From Kushneria sinocarnis (GTDB lineage: Bacteria > Pseudomonadota > Gammaproteobacteria > Pseudomonadales > Halomonadaceae), in contig NZ_RBIN01000008.1 of the NCBI RefSeq assembly GCF_003633775.1, positions 1-64,000 of the forward strand: a DNA stretch of 64,000 nt. Reading direction: 5' to 3'. Each line of letters begins with the position of its first letter. The stretch's first letter is position 1. Below, in pieces: positions 25,533-34,283 of the stretch. The notes beneath the pieces are model-generated. The model saw nothing but the letters and a program-made list of their open reading frames with translations, was not told where the DNA came from and made no database searches. The position numbers were made by a program, and so were the translations under genes.

Positions 25533-25712
25533 AAGGGGCTCCATGCGATTGGATGACCGAAACCACTCGGTCATGCTCGTGACAGGCCCATGATAGCAGG
25601 CCCGGCCAGTGGTCGCTGGCATGCCATGGGCAGGAGTGGCAAAGTAACTGCCGACCGATGAAGGCCTTTTCATTGATGGGCGGTTCCATGACCACCCTGC
25701 GGGAGCAGACCC

Positions 25713-26117
25713 ATGATGACCCTCTTCTACAACGAACCGGCCGGCAAGCTGCTGCTGCGTCTCGGCCTTGCCACTACCCTGCTGCTGCACGGCATTGCCA
25801 AGGTGGGCAACAGCGATGCCGTCGCGCATATCGGTACCCGGCTGCAGCAGTGGGGCGTACCCGGCCAGGGCGCCTGGCTGGTGTTCGTGGGCGAACTGGT
25901 CGCACCCTTGATGATTCTGCTGGGCTGGCGGGCCCGACTGGGCGGCGGGCTGGCCGCCATCAACATGCTGGTAGCCATCGTGCTGTTCAAGCTCGACGCC
26001 CTGTTCTCGCTCAACCGGGTCGGCGGCTGGTCGATCGAACTGGAAGTGCTGCTGCTGTGTGCAGCGCTGGCAGTGCTGTTCATCGGTAGCGGGCGTTATG
26101 CCGTTCGCCCGGACTGA
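25713..26117 (+). CDS. DoxX family membrane protein
   Basis: 134 residues, four predicted transmembrane helices: LLLRLGLATTLLLHGIAKV, WLVFVGELVAPLMILLGW, GGGLAAINMLVAIVLFKL and ELEVLLLCAALAVLFIGSG. The first helix with the HGIAK motif and the GELVAPLMILLG segment are typical of DoxX. GGGAG precedes ATG 25713. The next ATG, 3 bases on, is equally possible. DoxX proteins are linked to redox or thiol homeostasis, but this one's partner is not evident. The next gene, the TonB receptor, has its own Fur-type control. Confidence 0.82.
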   Translation: MMTLFYNEPAGKLLLRLGLATTLLLHGIAKVGNSDAVAHIGTRLQQWGVPGQGAWLVFVGELVAPLMILLGWRARLGGGLAAINMLVAIVLFKLDALFSLNRVGGWSIELEVLLLCAALAVLFIGSGRYAVRPD

Positions 26118-26171
26118 ACACCAACGAGGGGATGCGTAAAGAAGTCAGCGAGTGTAGGATTGATTTCCGAA

Positions 26172-26186
26172 TGAGACTAACTATCA
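26172..26186 (+). promoter_or_regulatory. Candidate Fur box upstream of siderophore receptor
   Basis: TGAGACTAACTATCA matches the 7-1-7 Fur pattern TGATAAT-N-ATTATCA at 11 of 14 positions. It lies 80-94 bases before the ATG of a TonB-dependent siderophore receptor, where Fur control is expected. Confidence 0.55.
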
Positions 26187-26265
26187 ATTCCATTCGTCTT
26201 CGCGCATTCGGCTCTTTGATCAACAACCCGCCCGGCGGGATCTTATTCCAGGGAACAACGCGATC

Positions 26266-28548
26266 ATGTCGGCTTCATCGCTCAATTACGTTTTCCGTCC
26301 ACCTGTCGGCCGCTCCCTGCTGCTGACGGCGCTCCTCGGCACGCTGGCCCAGCCGGCACTGGCCGAGGGTGAAACCACCACCTCCACAGCCAATACCTCG
26401 GCACAAGCCACGACCGCCGAGACGGTTACCGTCACCTCGGATCGGCTGCGTGATGCCCTTGCACCCACCGAAGGCTACACCGCTGACAGCAGTACCAGTG
26501 CCACCAAGACCGATACGCCGCTGAACGAGACGCCGCAGTCGGTTTCGGTGGTGACCCGGGAGCAGATCGAGGATCAGGGCTCGGAATCGGTCCAGCAGTC
26601 GCTGCGCTACAGCCCGGGGGTCTTTGCCGGTGGGCGCGGTGCCGGCAACAGCCGCTACGATTTCATTCGTCTGCGCGGCTTCGGCGGCACCAGTAACCTG
26701 GATAACGTCTATCTCGACGGGCTGAAACTGCTCGGTGATGCCGGCGCCTACAATACGCCGCAGATCGATCCGTACTTTCTCGAGCGGGTCGATGTCTTCA
26801 AGGGCCCCTCATCGGTGCTCTACGGTCAGAACCAGCCCGGCGGCATGGTCTCGCTGACCAGCAAGCGTCCGCGCTTTCAGCCCTTTCATGAACTCCAGAC
26901 CGAGTTCGGCAACAACGGCCAGCGCGCCGCCCGCTTCGACTTCACCGGCCCGCTCAACGATGAGCAGACCATCGCCTACCGGCTGGTCGGCCAGGCCGAC
27001 GCCTCGGACACCATGTATCACCACAGCGAGCAGGAGCGCTACACCCTCGCGCCCTCGGTGACCTTCGCCCCCGACGAGGACACCACGCTGACCCTGATGG
27101 CCTATCTGCAGCACGATCCCGAGAGCGGCTTCTACGGCTTCGTACCGGCGGACGGCACCATCCATGATCATAACGGGCGAACGATCAGCCGCCACTTCTT
27201 CGATGGTGACCCCGACTACAACCGTTTCGACCGCTACCAGCGGATGTTCGGCTATCACTTCGAGCACCGCTTCAACGATGTCTTCACCGCGCGCCAGAAC
27301 TTCCGCTACCTGTCGATGGATATCGATTACGACCAGGTTTACGGTCGTAATTTCGCCGCCGACGACAGCAATATGCTTGAGCGCGGTGTCGCCAGTTCTA
27401 CCGAGTCGCTGAAGGCCTACGCCGTCGACAACCAGCTGCAGGCCGATTTTGACACCGGCCCGGTCACACATACCGTACTGGTGGGGCTGGATTATCAGCA
27501 CCGTCGGAATACCGGAAATCAGCAATTCGGAAGTACTGATGATTATGCGGACGAATACGGTTGCCCACAGGGTCAAACAAGCTGCGGTTCTGTCTCGCCC
27601 ATCAACGCCTTTGACCCCTCGTATGATGACATCCAGCTTGCTTATGGGGCTGGCAGTAGCTTCATCCACAAGGTCGAGCAGACCGGGGTCTATCTGCAGG
27701 ATCAGCTGGCCCTCGGCGGCTGGCGGCTGAATCTGAGCGGCCGCGAGGACTGGGCCCGGGCGACCACGGAAAGCAGTACGACCGATACTTCCCGCGATAA
27801 TCAGAGCCATTTCAGCGGTCGCGCGGGACTGCTGTACGCCTTTGACAACGGGGTTTCCCCCTACCTCAGTTACTCGGAATCGTTCAATCCGAGTACCCGC
27901 GCCGACGAAAATGGCGACATCCTCGGCCCGACCGAAGGCAACCAGTACGAGGCCGGGGTCAAGTATCAGCCGCCGGGCACCCGCGATCAGTACACCGTCT
28001 CGGTCTACCGGCTGACCCAGACCGATGTGCCGTCAGCAGTCGATGATCCGACCTATGACGGGACGTATTACGAATCCATCGGCAAGGTGCGCACCCATGG
28101 GGTAGAGCTCTCGGCGAAGACCCACCTCACCGAGCAGTTCGCGCTGATGGCCTCCTACACCTATACCGACATGGAATTCGCCAAAACCAACGACAGTACC
28201 GAAGACAACACTCCCCCCGAAGCGCCGCGGCACATGGCTTCCGCCTGGGGCAAGTATGACTTCGACAGCGGCAGCCTCAACGGGCTGGCGCTCGGCGCCG
28301 GGGTGCGCTATGTCGGCAGCAGCTGGGCGGACGATGAAAACACCGTCCAGGTACCGGCCTACACCCTGGTGGATGCCATGGCCTCCTATGACCTGGGCAG
28401 GCTCACGCCCGATCTGAACGGGCTGAATGTTCGGGTCAACGCCAACAACCTGCTGGACAAGGATTACGTCGCCTCCTGCACCAGCCTGCGCAACTGCTTC
28501 TACGGCCAGGAGCGCAACGTGACCGCCACCGTCAGCTACCGTTTCTGA
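26266..28548 (+). CDS. TonB-dependent siderophore receptor
   Basis: 760 residues. A signal peptide ends at PALA-EGE (residue ~34). A TonB-box-like stretch is ETVTVTSDRL. The plug domain (about 75-200) begins TPLNETPQSVSVVTREQIED and contains the RLRGFGG segment and ERVDVFKGPSSVLYGQNQPG, both characteristic of FhuA/FpvA-type ferric-siderophore receptors. The rest is a 22-strand barrel ending in the outer-membrane signature NVTATVSYRF with terminal Phe. It imports ferric siderophore across the outer membrane with TonB-ExbBD. The ligand is uncertain. The upstream Fur-like box supports iron control. Confidence 0.93.
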   Translation: MSASSLNYVFRPPVGRSLLLTALLGTLAQPALAEGETTTSTANTSAQATTAETVTVTSDRLRDALAPTEGYTADSSTSATKTDTPLNETPQSVSVVTREQIEDQGSESVQQSLRYSPGVFAGGRGAGNSRYDFIRLRGFGGTSNLDNVYLDGLKLLGDAGAYNTPQIDPYFLERVDVFKGPSSVLYGQNQPGGMVSLTSKRPRFQPFHELQTEFGNNGQRAARFDFTGPLNDEQTIAYRLVGQADASDTMYHHSEQERYTLAPSVTFAPDEDTTLTLMAYLQHDPESGFYGFVPADGTIHDHNGRTISRHFFDGDPDYNRFDRYQRMFGYHFEHRFNDVFTARQNFRYLSMDIDYDQVYGRNFAADDSNMLERGVASSTESLKAYAVDNQLQADFDTGPVTHTVLVGLDYQHRRNTGNQQFGSTDDYADEYGCPQGQTSCGSVSPINAFDPSYDDIQLAYGAGSSFIHKVEQTGVYLQDQLALGGWRLNLSGREDWARATTESSTTDTSRDNQSHFSGRAGLLYAFDNGVSPYLSYSESFNPSTRADENGDILGPTEGNQYEAGVKYQPPGTRDQYTVSVYRLTQTDVPSAVDDPTYDGTYYESIGKVRTHGVELSAKTHLTEQFALMASYTYTDMEFAKTNDSTEDNTPPEAPRHMASAWGKYDFDSGSLNGLALGAGVRYVGSSWADDENTVQVPAYTLVDAMASYDLGRLTPDLNGLNVRVNANNLLDKDYVASCTSLRNCFYGQERNVTATVSYRF

Positions 28549-28569
28549 CCGGCCGATCGCCGGCTCTTC

Positions 28570-28600
28570 GGGCGCCATTGCATCGCAATGGCGCCCTTTT
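28570..28600 (+). terminator. Intrinsic terminator of siderophore receptor
   Basis: Perfect 12-base stem GGGCGCCATTGC/GCAATGGCGCCC with a 3-base loop, then TTTT. It is 21 bases past the receptor stop and just before the convergent UDG-fold gene. Confidence 0.9.
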
Positions 28601-28622
28601 CATGCCCATCGCCCGGAGCCGG

Positions 28623-29315
28623 TCAGAAGGTCAGCGAATCGGGCGTCAGTTCGACCTGCTCCAGCCGCTGCTTCAGCAGCCCCGGAAAGCGCGCATACCA
28701 GGTCTGGTTGAGCGGCGAGGGGTGCGGCAGCGGGTAGAGCGTAAAGGTCTGTTGGCGCCCCTCGGGATCTTCCAGGGTCACCTCGCAGTGGGATTCGAAA
28801 CGATCCTCGCGCTTCCAGAACGCCTCCAGCCGGTCGCGCTCCTCCTTCGGCTGATCGATGCCGAACCAGAGAAAGGCTTCCCGCCCCAGCGTAATCAGGG
28901 TGCGCCCCTCCCAGAGGGTCACCAGCAGTTCGCGCATCAGCGGATGAAAGCGCCTCTTGACCTTCATCGACCACGCCTTGTTACCCGTGGGCTTGTAGGG
29001 CACCGTATTGATCCAGAAGAAGTCGCGCCCCAGCCGCTGCGCTGTCTCGAAGTCGGCCGGCGGCTCGCCGTAGAGATGCTCACCGAGCACCCGACGCACG
29101 ATCTGCCCCCCGGCGCCGATGAAGGGCTCCCCGTGCCGGACTTCTTCACGACCGGGATCGCGGCCGAAGAAGCCCAGTCGGGCGTTGCGCTGGCCCAGCC
29201 CGATGATGGGCTCCTGCGGATCGCGCCCGAAGCGCTGATAGACTGCCGTGTCGATTCCCTCGGTCTCTGCTGACAACTCCCTGAAGGCTTTTAGATGGCG
29301 CTTGTCGAGCGGCAT
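28623..29315 (-). CDS. Uracil-DNA glycosylase family protein
   Basis: 230 residues. It has the UDG-superfamily water-activating region GFFGRDPGREEVRHGEPFIG followed by AGGQIVRRVL, as in family 4/5 enzymes, a FFWINTVPYKPTGN strand, GRTLITLGREAFLWFG, and the HPSP motif LYPLPHPSPLNQTW. Unlike family 4 and 5 UDGs it has only one cysteine, so no iron-sulfur cluster can be built. It is likely a base-excision enzyme or a relative that has lost or changed specificity. It is convergent with the siderophore receptor and divergent from the YdjM-like gene. Confidence 0.72.
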   Translation of the reverse strand: MPLDKRHLKAFRELSAETEGIDTAVYQRFGRDPQEPIIGLGQRNARLGFFGRDPGREEVRHGEPFIGAGGQIVRRVLGEHLYGEPPADFETAQRLGRDFFWINTVPYKPTGNKAWSMKVKRRFHPLMRELLVTLWEGRTLITLGREAFLWFGIDQPKEERDRLEAFWKREDRFESHCEVTLEDPEGRQQTFTLYPLPHPSPLNQTWYARFPGLLKQRLEQVELTPDSLTF

Positions 29316-29422
29316 GCCACACTCCCTGAAACCGATGGATGCATTCAGCGCAGGTCCTCGTTCCCCTGCCGTGACAAGGGTAGCGGGCCGAGCACAGCTT
29401 CGCGCTCTGACAAGGAGAACAC

Positions 29423-30505
29423 ATGGATTCGGTAACCCAGGCGTGTCTGGGCGGCACCATCGGCGGTGCCGTACTGGGGCGCCAGCTCGGCCGCCGTGCG
29501 CTGGTGGCGGGTGCGGCTCTGGCCACCCTGCCCGATCTCGACAGCTTTCTCGACTTCGGTGACGCCGTTGCCGACTACACCTATCACCGCAGCTTCAGCC
29601 ACTCCCTGCTGGTGCTGACCGGCGTGGCCACCCTGCTGGCCGCCCTGCTGTCCCGCTGGCGGCGTACCCGCGCCATCGGCTTTCGGCACTGGTGGTGGTT
29701 CTGTGCCCTGATCCTGCTGACCCATCCGCTGCTGGATGCCTTTACCACCTATGGCACCCAGCTGCTGTGGCCGATCCCGTCGCCCCCGGTGGCCTGGAAA
29801 ACCATCTTCATCATCGATCCGCTCTATACCCTGCCGATGCTGATTGCGCTGGTCGTGGGCCTGATTCGGGGCGCCCCCCGGCGCGCTTCCATCATCGGAC
29901 TGGGTCTGGCGACGCTCTATCTCGCCTTCACGGTGGGCGCCAGGGCCGAGATCATGGCGCGTCTGGCGCCGCAACTGGCCGAGCGCGGACTGGACGATCA
30001 GGCCGTCATGGTGCAGCCGGCCCCCCTGACCAGCCTGCTGTGGCGGGTCACCGTCATCGATGACGAGCGTCAGCTCGAAGGCATGATCAGCCTGTTCGAT
30101 GAGGCCGATGAGCTGCGGCTGGACAGTTTCTCCCGCTCGACCGAACTGGCCCCGGCCTCGCTGGAATTTGCCGCGGGCCGCCGGCTGGCCTGGTTTGCCG
30201 GGCCATTCCGACGCTACGATGTGGTCGATGACCGGCTGGTGGTCACCGACACCCGGATGGGCATGCCGGGCCATCACTTCTTTGCCTTCGCGATTGCCCG
30301 GCGCCCTGACCCTGCAGCCCCGTGGCAGGCGATGCCGGCCCGCTCGGCCGACAGCAGCAGTATCTCGATGGCTATGCTGCAAACCCTGCTGCAGCGCATC
30401 CTTGATCCGGACGCCTTCTGCCCGGCCGATCTGGCGCTGCAGGGCGAGGTTCAGGGCGAACTGTTGCAGTCACAATGCCGGCCCGAGCACATGGCGACAG
30501 GGTGA
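29423..30505 (+). CDS. YdjM-like membrane-bound metal-dependent hydrolase
   Basis: 360 residues. The N-terminal ~200 are the YdjM/DUF457 membrane domain. It has MDSVTQACLGGTIGGAVLG at the start, metal-ligand clusters LATLPDLDSFLDF and YHRSFSHSLLVL, helix WWWFCALILLTHPLLDAFTT, and the YTLPMLIALVVGLI helix. The C-terminal ~150 residues are a soluble beta-rich domain. The conserved H/D clusters imply a metal-dependent hydrolase at the membrane. The E. coli member is LexA-regulated, but I see no LexA box here. The substrate is unknown. Confidence 0.78.
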   Translation: MDSVTQACLGGTIGGAVLGRQLGRRALVAGAALATLPDLDSFLDFGDAVADYTYHRSFSHSLLVLTGVATLLAALLSRWRRTRAIGFRHWWWFCALILLTHPLLDAFTTYGTQLLWPIPSPPVAWKTIFIIDPLYTLPMLIALVVGLIRGAPRRASIIGLGLATLYLAFTVGARAEIMARLAPQLAERGLDDQAVMVQPAPLTSLLWRVTVIDDERQLEGMISLFDEADELRLDSFSRSTELAPASLEFAAGRRLAWFAGPFRRYDVVDDRLVVTDTRMGMPGHHFFAFAIARRPDPAAPWQAMPARSADSSSISMAMLQTLLQRILDPDAFCPADLALQGEVQGELLQSQCRPEHMATG

Positions 30506-30627
30506 CCGCAGGGCTTCACCACGACAGGCCTGCCGAATGAAACCGATGACAAATCGGCGCTGGCCTGTCAGATTCATGCAGGAAGAGATTCATGCCGCGG
30601 TTGGCATTCGAGGTTCCGAGCAGGCAG

Positions 30628-30646
30628 GATTGAGTTGTGCTCAATC
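30628..30646 (+). promoter_or_regulatory. Palindromic operator upstream of metR
   Basis: GATTGAG-TTGTG-CTCAATC is a perfect 7-base inverted repeat with a 5-base spacer. It contains the LysR T-N11-A form and is close to the MetR consensus TGAA-N5-TTCA. It ends 31 bases before the metR start, so autoregulation is likely. Confidence 0.65.
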
Positions 30647-30676
30647 TTTCAAATCCGATAATGAACAAAATTCACC

Positions 30677-31609
30677 ATGCTCGAGTTTCGTCATCTACGC
30701 ACCCTGATTGCACTGCGTGACACCGGCTCGCTGGTCGAGGCTGCCGAGCGGGTCCATCTGACCCAGTCCGCCCTGTCACACCAGCTCAAGGATCTGGAAG
30801 AGCGTATCGGCAGTCCGCTCTTTCATCGCAAGACCCGCCCGGTGCAGTTCACCCGGGCCGGCCAGCGCGTGCTGACACTGGCCGAACAGGTCCTGCCCCA
30901 GATCCGTCTGGCCGAACGCGATCTGAGCCGGCTGGCGGGCAGCGAACAGGGCCGGCTGCACATGGCCATTGAATGCCACAGCTGTTTCCAGTGGCTGATG
31001 CCCACCATTGATCAGTTTCGCGACCACTGGCCGGAAGTGGAGGTCGATATCCCCAGCGGTCAGAGCTTCGATCCACTGCCGCTGCTCTCCAGCGAACAGC
31101 TCGATCTGGTCATCACCGCCGATCCCCAGCCGCTGACCGGGATTCACTACGCCCCCCTGTTTCGTTACGAGGGGCTGCTTGCCGTCGCGCGTCAGCACAA
31201 GCTGGCCGGCCGCGACTGGGTGGAACCGCCGGATCTGCGCGATGAAACCCTGATCACCTATCCGGTGGAACAGTCGAGGCTGGATGTCTTCTCGCACTTT
31301 CTGATTCCGGCCGGCATTGCACCGCGCGAGATTCGTACGGCCGAACTGACCATCATGATGATGCAGCTGGTGGCCAGCGAGCGGGGCGTCAGTGCCCTGC
31401 CCAACTGGGCACTGACCGAGTATCTCGAACGCGGCTATGTGCGCGCCCTCTCGCTGGGGGAACACGGCCTCTGGCGCACGCTCTACGCGGCAGTGCGCGA
31501 AGAGCAGCTGACCCAGCCGTGGATGGAAGACTTCCTGCGCACCGCCCGGGAGACCTCGTTTTCGGTGCTGTCGGGCATTCGCCCGACCGGTGACAGCGGC
31601 TTTCACTGA
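30677..31609 (+). CDS. metR: LysR-family regulator, MetR type
   Basis: 310 residues. The N-terminal winged helix (MLEFRHLRTLIALRDTGSLV, AERVHLTQSALSHQLKDLE) is the MetR form of the LysR HTH. The effector domain (about 90-300) contains HMAIECHSCFQWLMPTIDQF and FDPLPLLSSEQLDLVITADP, as in MetR, which senses homocysteine and controls methionine and folate genes such as metE. No metE or metF lies in the window, so its targets are elsewhere. A perfect palindrome just upstream suggests autoregulation. It is convergent with the histidine kinase gene. Confidence 0.9.
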   Translation: MLEFRHLRTLIALRDTGSLVEAAERVHLTQSALSHQLKDLEERIGSPLFHRKTRPVQFTRAGQRVLTLAEQVLPQIRLAERDLSRLAGSEQGRLHMAIECHSCFQWLMPTIDQFRDHWPEVEVDIPSGQSFDPLPLLSSEQLDLVITADPQPLTGIHYAPLFRYEGLLAVARQHKLAGRDWVEPPDLRDETLITYPVEQSRLDVFSHFLIPAGIAPREIRTAELTIMMMQLVASERGVSALPNWALTEYLERGYVRALSLGEHGLWRTLYAAVREEQLTQPWMEDFLRTARETSFSVLSGIRPTGDSGFH

Positions 31610-31619
31610 GCCGACCGGT

Positions 31620-33245
31620 CTACTCCGGGCTGTCGGCGGCCCTGTGCTGTATCGGCAGCACCAGCGAAAAGCGGGCCCCGCCCAGGGTGGTGGAAGTGTC
31701 GATGGCAACCTGGCCCTGATGCCACTGGGCCACCCGCGCCACGATCGCCAGTCCCAGCCCGTAGCCGCCCTGACGCTCACCGCGACGGGTACGGCTGTCA
31801 TCGAGCCGGGTAAAGGGCTTGAAGATGCGCTCGCGATCGCGTCGCGGCACCCCCTGGCCATCATCCTCGACATCGAACATGACCGAGTCCTCCTCGTTCA
31901 GGAGCGTGACCGTGACCCGGCGACGGGCATGATGACAGGCGTTGGCCACCAGATTCTGCAGCGCGCGCTGGATATAGCGGGCATCCACCACGGCGTCGGC
32001 GGGCTCGCCCTTTACCGTGATCTCGAGTGCGGGGTACATCGGCGCCAGCGAATCGACCACCTGCTCGGCCAGCGGCATCAGCGCCGTGGCGGTCGGCTCG
32101 AACATCAGACCGGTTTCGGTGGCGCTATCAAGGCGTGCATAGGCCAGAATCTCGTCGATCAGCCTGTCGATCGACTCGATGTCGCGATCGACCTCGCCGA
32201 GCTGACGCCGGATGGTCGGCGAATCGCTCATGTCCTCGACCATCTGCAGCGCAAAGCGAATGCGTGCCACCGGTGTGCGGAACTCATGGGAGACCGCCCG
32301 CATCATCTCCTGCTGCGCCGACAGCACGGCCTGCACCTGGGCGGCCATGCTGTTGAAGGCGGCGCCGAACTGGCCGAGATAATCGCTGCCGCGCGCCTCG
32401 ACGCGGGCATCGAAATCGCCCGCGGCAAAGCGCGAGGCTGCCTGCTCCATATGCCGCAGGCGCGACTCGACGCCCCGCACCAGCAGGTACACGATGATGC
32501 CCATCAGCATCAGCATGACCACCATCACCGCGCCGATGGAAACAACCGGCAGGGGCTCGAAAGGCCTGACCGGCCCGACCGTGATCCAGCGACCGTCCGC
32601 CAGCCGGGTATAGAGCGCCAGGCTGGGCCGCTCGGGCTCGACGTTCATGACCACCTGACCGGCATCGAGCTGCTCCAGCTGACTCGATGACAGCCCGGCC
32701 GGACTGCCGCTGCCGATGCCCATGGTCAGGGCGGTCTGATCACGCAGCGTCTGAAAGCGTGCCTCGCGCTGATCCTCGGGCACCGCATTGAGCCACTGGC
32801 GCAGCATCAGCATCAGCTGCTGTGGCTGACGCTCGGAGAGGCCGGTGAAATGCGCCACCAGCAGCGTGTCGGAGTCGGGCATGCGGCGAAACAGCCGCCA
32901 CCCCGAGTCACCGCTGGCCGGCCGGGTCACCACATCACCGTGATCGAGCTGGCGCCGCTCCCAGTAACCCAGCGCCAGCATTTCGGTATCAGTCAGCGCC
33001 AGGCCCATGCCGGTGCGATCCTGTTCCTGCTCCAGCCACGCGTTGCGACGCTCTTCGGGCTGGGCGGCGACCAGCGCCGTCAGCAGTGCCATCGGCGCCT
33101 CGGCAAGCCGCTCGCGATACTGCGCAGCCCGCCAATCGTTGACCATCGAGATGCCGAACAGACCCACGGCAAGGATCAGCAGCAGAGCGGCTACCAGGGC
33201 GATATAGACACGCAGGAAGACACCACCGGTCGACGCTCGGGACAT
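31620..33245 (-). CDS. rstB: Sensor histidine kinase, RstB type
   Basis: 541 residues, somewhat longer than E. coli RstB. TM1 is at 10-32 (RVYIALVAALLLILAVGLFG), with a ~200-residue periplasmic sensor, TM2 at about 230-255 (IGAVMVVMLMLMGIIVYLLV), HAMP (MEQAASRFAAGDFDARVEAR), the phosphoacceptor helix AVSHEFRTPVARIRFAL, and the ATPase with N box (ALQNLVANACHHA), DDGQGVP and GYGLGLAIV boxes. The catalytic parts match RstB. It would phosphorylate the RstA-like regulator 73 bases upstream. The stimulus is not known. Confidence 0.88.
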   Translation of the reverse strand: MSRASTGGVFLRVYIALVAALLLILAVGLFGISMVNDWRAAQYRERLAEAPMALLTALVAAQPEERRNAWLEQEQDRTGMGLALTDTEMLALGYWERRQLDHGDVVTRPASGDSGWRLFRRMPDSDTLLVAHFTGLSERQPQQLMLMLRQWLNAVPEDQREARFQTLRDQTALTMGIGSGSPAGLSSSQLEQLDAGQVVMNVEPERPSLALYTRLADGRWITVGPVRPFEPLPVVSIGAVMVVMLMLMGIIVYLLVRGVESRLRHMEQAASRFAAGDFDARVEARGSDYLGQFGAAFNSMAAQVQAVLSAQQEMMRAVSHEFRTPVARIRFALQMVEDMSDSPTIRRQLGEVDRDIESIDRLIDEILAYARLDSATETGLMFEPTATALMPLAEQVVDSLAPMYPALEITVKGEPADAVVDARYIQRALQNLVANACHHARRRVTVTLLNEEDSVMFDVEDDGQGVPRRDRERIFKPFTRLDDSRTRRGERQGGYGLGLAIVARVAQWHQGQVAIDTSTTLGGARFSLVLPIQHRAADSPE

Positions 33246-33318
33246 CAGCCGTTGCCCCCGCCAGGACGCATCGAAGCGGCTTCAGTCAGGCCAGCGAGGC
33301 GAGCAACGGGCAGCATGG

Positions 33319-34029
33319 TTACAGCTCCCGGACAAACAGATAGCCCTTGCTGCGAACCGTCTTGATGCGCTGGGGATGGTGGGGATCGTCACCGATCTTG
33401 GGACGGATGCGCGACACGCGCACATCGATCGAACGATCCTGACCGTCGTAACGGATACCGCGCAGGGCGGAGAAGATCTCTTCCCGGGTCAGCACCCGGC
33501 CGGCATTGGAGGCCAGCAGCCAGAGCAGATCGAACTCGGCACTGGTCAGGTCGATACGCTCGCCGTTGAGCCAGGCCTCGCGGGTGGAAGAGTCCACCAC
33601 CAGGTCGCGGAACTCGAGCCGGGTTTCGCCACCGGCCGCCTCGGCGGCATCGGAACGGCGCAGCAGCGCTCGCATGCGTGCCAGCAGCACGCGCGGCGGC
33701 ACCGGCTTGGGCACATAGTCGTCGGCCCCCATCTCCAGGCCGAGCACCTGATCCATGTCATCGGTGCGCGCCGTCAGCATCAGGATCGGTCCGGTATACT
33801 GCTGACGTACCCGTCGGCAGATCGACAGACCATCCTCGCCCGGCAACATCAGATCGAGAATCACGAGATCAGGGCGCAGGGCCAGAATACGTTCCGCTCC
33901 GTTGCTGCCATCATGCTCGACGGTGACCTGGAAACCGTTGCCTTCCAGATATTCGCGCGTCAGGGCTGCCAGACGTTCGTCGTCCTCGATGATGAGAATG
34001 TGTTCCTGAGCAGTCGTGGGCGTATTCAA
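33319..34029 (-). CDS. rstA: OmpR-family response regulator, RstA type
   Basis: 236 residues. The receiver domain has acidic pocket IIEDDERL, phospho-acceptor in DLVILDLMLPGEDGLSI, switch residues LMLTART and a conserved lysine in DDYVPKPVPPRVLLARM, the proline-rich form characteristic of RstA. The C-terminal winged-helix DNA-binding domain has LTSAEFDLLWLLASNAGRVL and the recognition helix RSIDVRVSRIRPKIG. It pairs with the downstream kinase. RstA controls envelope and stress genes in enterobacteria. Targets here are unknown. It is divergent from the RNR-like gene, with a 254-base shared control region. Confidence 0.9.
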   Translation of the reverse strand: MNTPTTAQEHILIIEDDERLAALTREYLEGNGFQVTVEHDGSNGAERILALRPDLVILDLMLPGEDGLSICRRVRQQYTGPILMLTARTDDMDQVLGLEMGADDYVPKPVPPRVLLARMRALLRRSDAAEAAGGETRLEFRDLVVDSSTREAWLNGERIDLTSAEFDLLWLLASNAGRVLTREEIFSALRGIRYDGQDRSIDVRVSRIRPKIGDDPHHPQRIKTVRSKGYLFVREL

Positions 34030-34283
34030 GGCTGTATCCGTCCGATCGTCTTGAAAGAGGCATCCGTGCCATCATCAGGCGCGGCGCTTGTATGAAGTAA
34101 TCCGCGCGGCCGAGCGCGATAGCCATCAACTGGGCACCTTAATGGATTTTTCAATCAGGCCCAATTGCCGCAGCGGATATTGCATTATTCCACATGACCC
34201 TTCCCCGCTCATGGTGCGATCGTGCCATGCAAGGGCAGGCCATACTACCCGTTCCTCGTTCCACCAGCCACCGGGAGCCGCCG

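Noticed and set aside
29316-29422. LexA box before the YdjM-like gene
   Set aside because: No CTGT-N8-ACAG match is present in the intergenic sequence, although the E. coli family member is SOS-regulated.
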